Below are positions 8,059 through 11,868 of a stretch of DNA of 11,868 nt, piece after piece. A model generated the notes under the pieces. The model worked only from the letters and a program-made list of their open reading frames with translations, was not told the origin of the DNA and did not search any database. Origin of the DNA: Xylaria sp. FL1777. Taxonomy: Eukaryota; Ascomycota; Sordariomycetes; Xylariales; Xylariaceae. The DNA lies in assembly GCA_022578965.1 (NCBI GenBank), contig MU401038.1, forward strand, positions 1-11,868, written 5' to 3'. How positions within the stretch are numbered: position 1 is the stretch's first letter; each line of letters begins with the position of its first letter. The translations under genes and the position numbers were made by a program.

Positions 8059-9294
8059 AAAAAATTTAGCTATTAATAGTTTTATAAAAACCTTTAATAT
8101 TACTTTAAATATGTTTTTTAAAAATAATATAATATAAGTTTAAACAAAATTAGTTTATAACAAAAAAGTATTATATTAATTAATAAAATGCTACATTATT
8201 TTATTTTATTTAATATAGTAACTTTTAAGGTTTGCAGCTTTTAAAAAGTTATTTGGACTTATGTTAAAAATACTAATTAAAGGCTTATTTTTTTAATAGT
8301 AAGCTGTTTTTTTGTTTTATTTTAAATAATATATGCTATTATTATAATTGCTATAAGCAGTATTAAACTATTTATAAATAAAACAAACTTTTTAAAAAAG
8401 TTTTATATAATTAAAAAGTTTTTCTTTTTTAATAAAGCTTTTAAAGTTATTATTTAAGCGTTATTAGTTGCTTTAATTAGTGCTTAATTTATTACATTTA
8501 ATAAAGTAAACTTTATTATTTTTATTAGCGTTATTTAAGTAATATACTAATATTACTAAAGCATTACGTTTAATGTTTTTAAATAACTTTATTTAATAAT
8601 TATAAGCTTTAAATATTAACTTTTTTAAAGTAATTAAAGATTTATTACTAACGTTTATAATAAAATATATAGTAGTTATAAATGTTTTTTAAGTATTAAA
8701 AGCATTACTTAAATTTATTATATATTATAATTGCTTAAGTTAATTAAGGATTTTTTAGTTAAGTTAAAAAAAGTTAATAGCTTAATAATTATTAACTTAA
8801 TGCTTATTATATTTATTAATTCTTTTTATTTATATTAAGGTTTTTTTTAATAAAGCATATAATAAGTTTAATAAATAATTTGCTTTTTATTCCTAATAAT
8901 AAATAATTAGTTAATAATATATAATGTAAGCATTTATTTTATTGTTTATATTTTGTTTTTGCTTAATAGTTAAGTTTAGTTTGCTTTTAATGTTAACTAA
9001 TAAATAATTATTTATAATAGTTTAATAAATTTAACGTTTAATAAAAGTATTTTAAGTAATATTATTTATATTATTAAAAAGTTTTATAAGCTTAAAAAAA
9101 GTGCTATTAAGTATATTTTTAACGCTTTTTTTTAGCGTAGTGTTTTATAATGCAGTATTAAAGTTATTTTAGTTAATACTTTTATTTTTAAGTTTAAGTA
9201 TGCTAATAAAGCTAATGCTTAACTTTATTAACTTAAAAGCTTAAATTTTAATATTATAGTTATTTATATTAAGCTTTTTAAGCTTAAAGCGTTA
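8047..9294 (-). pseudogene. Gag-like region of the copia relic
   Basis: This part lies upstream of the protease in the same frame, with long stretches lacking stops (for example 9061-9117, 9181-9240, 8521-8580). The translation is Lys/Asn/Leu-rich and helical in character, as expected of a capsid region after Glu-to-Lys and Asp-to-Asn changes. Near 8350-8395 there is a short Cys/Tyr cluster (VCFIYKQFNTAYSNY) where a zinc knuckle could have been, but the spacing does not clearly fit CCHC. The assignment rests on position and shared frame, since gag is poorly conserved. The start codon is not identifiable; an open run continues upstream to 9432. Confidence 0.55.
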
Positions 9295-10390
9295 TAATAT
9301 AATATTATTAATATAAAGGTTAAAAGTTAAAATAATAAGTAAAATAGTAAATATAAGTAGTATAAAAAGCAAAATAAAGGTATTTTGTAAAAAAAAAACC
9401 CTGCTTTTTTTTTTAGCTAAAAAACAAATAAGTTATTATTTAAAATTTCTTTTTTAACTTTGATTTTTTTGTTATATATAAGTAATATATTAAAGCGTTA
9501 CTATTTTTATAGTTTATTCTTTTTTAAGCTTTAAAAAATAAAAGCAAAAGCAAAAGGCCTTTTTTTAAGTATAGAACTACTAAATAATTAGTTTTAAAAA
9601 GTAAATATATTACTAAGTAATTTAAATCTATGTTTTTTCAATTGTTTTTTAAAAGACTTTAGTTTAATTATAGTTAAATATATTAGTAAATAATAATTAA
9701 AAGTAAATTTTAAGTTTTTTAAGTATTTTAAGTTTTTAATAAACTTTAATTTACGCTTATTAATAAAGAAAAAAAAGTAAATATATAAGTGATTTTTTAT
9801 AAATAATAAACAATTATATAATATATAATCTTTTATTATAAAATAAGTGTGCAGTTTTATAGTATATTAACTAAAGGCTAAATAGTTATTTAAAACACTA
9901 AAAATATTAGCAAGCAACACTAATAGCAAGTTTTTTTTCTGCATTTTTATTTAAAAATGCTATAAAAAAAACAAATATTTATGTTTAATAACAAATAGCT
10001 TACTTTTAGTAGCTAATATTTTATATTTAATAACTTAAAATATAAATAAGCATTAATAAAAACCTTTTATATTTTATAAAACAATAATGAAATAAAATTT
10101 CTTTTATATTAATAAAGTAGTAATAATAATAATAAACTATTTTTAGTATTATAGCATTATTTTAAGCTAGCTATTAATTTTTTAGTTTTAGTTAATCTTT
10201 TAGCGCTTTAATAAAAAATTAATAGTTTGCTTAAATTTATTATTAAACTTAAGCTTATAACTTGTTAAATATATAGTAATATACTAAATAAATAAAAAAT
10301 ATAAATACAAGTATATATATTAACCATAAATAAAGTTAGTAAAAAAGTACCTTTTATACTAAGCAATAGTAATTAGAAATACTTTAAGTT
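9295..10390. other. AT-rich DNA, no recognisable gene; possible copia leader/LTR territory
   Basis: This lies upstream of gag on the minus strand, where an untranslated leader and LTR would be expected. A minus-strand open run (9432-9295) is hydrophobic and unconvincing. A short (AGCAAA)-type run sits at 9541-9557. I found no LTR-like direct repeat with the DNA left of 5.9 kb, and no primer-binding site. The rest is simple AT-rich sequence. Confidence 0.5.
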
Positions 10391-10419
10391 ATGTGCTATC
10401 CTTGTACTAGAATTACCGG

Positions 10420-10438
10420 TTGTTACAATATGTAACAA
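10420..10438. repeat. Perfect 8-bp stem hairpin TTGTTACA-ATA-TGTAACAA
   Basis: Exact inverted repeat at 10420-10427 and 10431-10438 with a 3-nt spacer, just outside the main foldback arms. Function unknown. Confidence 0.7.
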
Positions 10439-10503
10439 TTGCCACTGCAATTGCCTGCAGCTTAATGTCATTTATAAGCAAGTCGCGCATTTAAGCGAGC
10501 CGC

Positions 10504-10669
10504 GCACTTGGCTTGGCGTACCATTTCACATGTTTTCTATATAAAGGTACTTACTCCACTTTTAAATAACTCAGCCAATAAGAATTAGAAAAATACAGGG
10601 GTTGTTTTATTGTAATTATAACTATATAACTTACTAAAAACAACTTTCTCCTGTTAAGTAGCTATTTTT
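10504..10669 (+). repeat. Left arm of the foldback element
   Basis: Pairs imperfectly with 10731-10903 and contains the perfect 31-bp and 19-bp blocks. Just outside the 31-bp block this arm has G at 10546-10547, where the right arm implies A after complementing. That is the type of difference made by one-sided G-to-A change. Confidence 0.75.
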
Positions 10670-10730
10670 TTAAAGCGTGCATTAAGCAAAATGTAAATTA
10701 CAAGGATTATTTTTACGTACTTTTTGATAT

Positions 10731-10903
10731 AAAATAGCTACGTAGTACAACAAAGTCATTTTAGGTAAATTATATAGTTATAATTACAAAAAAACAACCC
10801 TTGTATTTTTCCGATTTTTTTTGGCTGAGTTATTTAAAAGTGGAGTAAGTATTTTTACATAAAAAATTATGTGAAACATTACGCTAAGTTATCTTAAGTG
10901 CCT
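10731..10903 (-). repeat. Right arm of the foldback element
   Basis: The complement of this arm matches 10504-10669, with small indels (for example about 4 extra bases near 10890) and mostly transition differences. It is slightly more A+T-rich than the left arm, as if mutated more. Confidence 0.75.
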
Positions 10904-10922
10904 CAAACTAAAAACATAGAAC

Positions 10923-10939
10923 AGCAAGCTACGCTTGCT
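10923..10939. repeat. Hairpin AGCAAGC-TAC-GCTTGCT
   Basis: Perfect 7-bp stem with a 3-nt loop at the outer edge of the right arm. A related but imperfect string (ATAAGCAAGTCGCG, 10474-10487) sits at the outer edge of the left arm, suggesting that the arms once extended this far. Confidence 0.65.
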
Positions 10940-10960
10940 ATAAGCCACAACTTATTTTCT

Positions 10961-11179
10961 TTAAAAGCTCGTGTAAATATATTTATAAGTTTAAAGCTTT
11001 TGTTTTATATATTTTAGTTTAAAAAACCTTTATTAATTTTTAAGCTAAAGTTTATTTTATATATATATATATATTATTTATATTTATAAATTATTTATTA
11101 ATAAAACTTAAAAATAATAATTATAATATTACTTAAAGCTTTTTATAATAATAATAATTTGTATTACTTAAACAAACAG
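10961..11179. other. AT-rich DNA without features
   Basis: Simple AT-rich sequence including a (TA) run at about 11058-11074. No frame, repeat unit or structure worth calling was seen. Confidence 0.6.
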
Positions 11180-11332
11180 CTTGTTAGCTATGCTAGTAGC
11201 TATTTAGTAAAACTTTATACAAGTGGAAATCTTTTTTAAAGCGAAAACCACTTATATATGTAAAATATGCAATAGTTTTGCTATAGATTTTATTAATTTG
11301 CTGTTTTTTTTATATAATACTTTGCTTTTTAA
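11180..11332. repeat. Right copy of the diverged direct repeat (partner 385-560)
   Basis: Carries the four colinear anchors described for the left copy, in the same orientation. It lacks about 40 bp that in the left copy include the GC hairpin, and has about 20 extra bases before the last anchor. If the two were LTRs they would bound about 10.8 kb, but no supporting primer site or terminal TG/CA was seen. Confidence 0.45.
11221..11253. repeat. Imperfect hairpin AAGTGG...CCACTT
   Basis: AAGTGG (11221-11226) and CCACTT (11248-11253) form a 6-bp stem around a 21-nt loop containing TTTAAAGCGAAAA. It lies within the right repeat copy and may be all that remains of a longer stem. Confidence 0.5.
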
Positions 11333-11534
11333 ATTTTGTACGCTAAGTTAGCAGTGCTTTTGCTTTATAATACAAAGGTATAAAAATTAGCGTGCTAATA
11401 AAAAGGTTTTTTATTAATTAGTAGTAAGAATGCTTTTTTGCTAGCTTTAAGTTTTGCAAGCTATAAATAATACAATATTAAGTAAATTTTAAGTATTATA
11501 TAGCGCTATATTTTTTATAAATTGCTTAGCGCTA

Positions 11535-11868
11535 AGTAGTAAGCTTTAAGTTTTAATTACGCTAAAAATATAAGCTATTTACTACATAAAAAAACTAGTG
11601 CTTATATAGCGTTAGTAATAAAAGCTAAAGCTATTTGTTTTTATAGTAGCTAGTATACTAAGTTAGTTATTTATGTTGCTATACTAACAGAAAAGCAAAG
11701 TTTTTAAACTTTTAGCTTAGCTATTTAACTTTTAATTTTTATGCCTTTAGTACAGCAGGCATGCAGTTTAAATTAAGCTAAAAGCAAACCAACTTTTGCT
11801 TTAAAGCAAAGCAACTATAAACCAAGCAAAACTTAAACCTATAACTTTAAAAAAAGTAGCTAAGCGTA
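11535..11868 (+). pseudogene. Weak coding-like remnant running off the window end, unidentified
   Basis: The plus frame through 11573-11650 is open and continues with single TAA/TAG stops at 11651, 11705 and 11726. It then gives ordinary-looking segments such as LVIYVAILTEKQSF (about 11660-11704) and AKSKPTFALKQSNYKPSKT (about 11777-11833). Six or so stops in about a hundred codons is only a little below chance at this composition. No motif was recognised. The 16-mer ATAAAAAAACTAGTGC at 11586-11601 occurs in inverse orientation at 850-865, inside the left minus-strand remnant, so the two could be related inverted fragments. Confidence 0.25.

Larger units (their letters stand above)
5881..9294 (-). 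pseudogene. Ty1/copia retrotransposon relic (gag to integrase), RIP-inactivated
   Basis: One minus-strand frame runs from about 9294 down to about 5881 without a frameshift, interrupted by many TAA/TAG but no TGA that I could see. In order it gives a gag-like region, the protease site, the GAG-pre-integrase His/Cys finger, the integrase catalytic core and the copia integrase C-terminal region. This order (protease, then integrase) is diagnostic of Ty1/copia rather than Ty3/gypsy. Conserved residues are replaced as transitions predict: Asp to Asn, Glu to Lys, Gly to Ser or Lys, His or Cys to Tyr, Pro to Leu. Reverse transcriptase and RNase H, expected next at lower coordinates, were not found, and neither were flanking LTRs, so the copy is probably truncated or rearranged near 5.9 kb. 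It cannot encode a functional protein. Confidence 0.85.
10471..10943. mobile_element. Foldback / MITE-like element with long inverted arms
   Basis: The two halves are inverted copies. A perfect 31-bp match pairs 10548-10578 with 10821-10851, and a perfect 19-bp match pairs 10611-10629 with 10770-10788. GTAGCTATTTT (10658-10668) pairs with 10731-10741. Outward, TTTCACAT (10524-10531) pairs with ATGTGAAA (10869-10876) and GGCGTA (10515-10520) aligns with the ACGCTA region at 10881. Similarity fades beyond GCACTT (10504-10509) on the left and about 10903 on the right, with a weak match reaching 10471 and 10943. About 60 bp of unpaired centre (10670-10730) remain. There is no coding capacity. Many arm differences are G/A or C/T. 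No target-site duplication could be fixed, so the exact ends are uncertain. Non-autonomous, family unknown. Confidence 0.75.
10391..10960. other. Less eroded island within the AT-rich block
   Basis: C and G appear in all contexts here, including CpA and CpG (for example TTACCGGTTG, GTCGCGCA, GAGCCGCGCACTTGG), in sharp contrast to both sides. The edges near 10390 and 10960 are abrupt. The island contains the foldback element and short hairpins. It could be younger than the RIP that hit its surroundings, or too short to be detected by RIP. Confidence 0.7.
1..11868. other. AT-rich, RIP-type degenerate repeat block (fungal AT isochore)
   Basis: The whole window is dominated by A and T. TpA is abundant on both strands, and C persists mainly as GpC or CpT (agct, tgct, gctt). 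Recognisable frames are broken almost only by TAA and TAG, as expected when CAA, CAG or TGG codons undergo C-to-T change on either strand. RIP in filamentous ascomycetes has this context preference. In the copia relic the frame stays in register over kilobases, so the decay is mainly point mutation rather than indels. The exceptions are short, less eroded islands near 385-470, 2395-2550, 5160-5340 and 10391-10960. Base composition was judged by eye and no RIP index was calculated. Confidence 0.85.

Noticed and set aside
9190..9235. Plus-strand KYANKANA reading, resembling the ADALSR end of Ty3/gypsy RNase H
   Set aside because: The flanking residues do not fit RNase H, and the same DNA lies in the minus-strand gag frame, which has no stop over 9181-9240.
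10391..10545. Possible tRNA or other structured RNA gene in the less eroded island
   Set aside because: No cloverleaf, no GGTTCGA-like T-loop and no A/B box pair could be placed. The structure is explained by the foldback arms and a short hairpin.
1..11868. Mitochondrial, apicomplexan or bacterial origin suggested by extreme A+T content
   Set aside because: There are no organellar or bacterial genes and no long open frames. A copia element decayed by transitions with TAA/TAG stops points to a RIP-active ascomycete nucleus.

Overview
This window is almost entirely gene-poor, very A+T-rich DNA (about four-fifths A+T by eye, not counted). TpA steps are everywhere, most surviving C sits in GpC or CpT context, and in-frame TAA/TAG dominate every recognisable reading frame. 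That is the signature of repeat-induced point mutation (RIP), the C-to-T process with CpA preference found in filamentous ascomycetes. The likeliest source is an AT-rich, heterochromatin-like block of a Pezizomycotina genome; species and class cannot be told from this sequence. I see no intact protein-coding gene, no tRNA and no rRNA.

Layout. 1-380: short tandem and palindromic arrays built on TTAGTA/TTTAGTAC. 385-560: a slightly less eroded patch with a GC hairpin; parts of it recur in the same orientation at 11180-11332. About 447-960: a minus-strand reading of basic, coding-like character, unidentified. 960-3200: heavily mutated DNA with no assignable gene, apart from a less eroded patch at 2395-2550. 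3226-3710: a 48-bp tandem duplication, then four or five degenerate 45-66-bp repeats that keep two frames open by chance. 3710-5400: A-rich mutated DNA with plus-strand coding-like stretches that I cannot name. 5412-5593: a roughly 15-bp minisatellite. 5731-5850: a hairpin cluster with one perfect 20-bp stem.

5881-9294 (minus strand): the one confidently identified element, a Ty1/copia LTR retrotransposon relic. One frame runs through about 3.4 kb. It carries, in the expected order, a gag-like region, the aspartic protease site, the His/Cys finger of the GAG-pre-integrase domain, the integrase core and the integrase C-terminal region. Most catalytic residues are changed in ways that C-to-T or G-to-A transitions explain. 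No reverse transcriptase, RNase H or LTR was found.

9430-10390: featureless AT-rich DNA. 10391-10960: a much less eroded island holding a foldback (MITE-like) element of about 400-470 bp, with a 31-bp perfect inverted repeat inside longer imperfect arms. 10961-11868: AT-rich DNA with the second copy of the left-flank repeat, a small hairpin and a weak plus-strand coding-like reading that runs off the window. No genes act together here. The window records transposon insertion, RIP inactivation of long copies, and a short element that was spared or arrived later.
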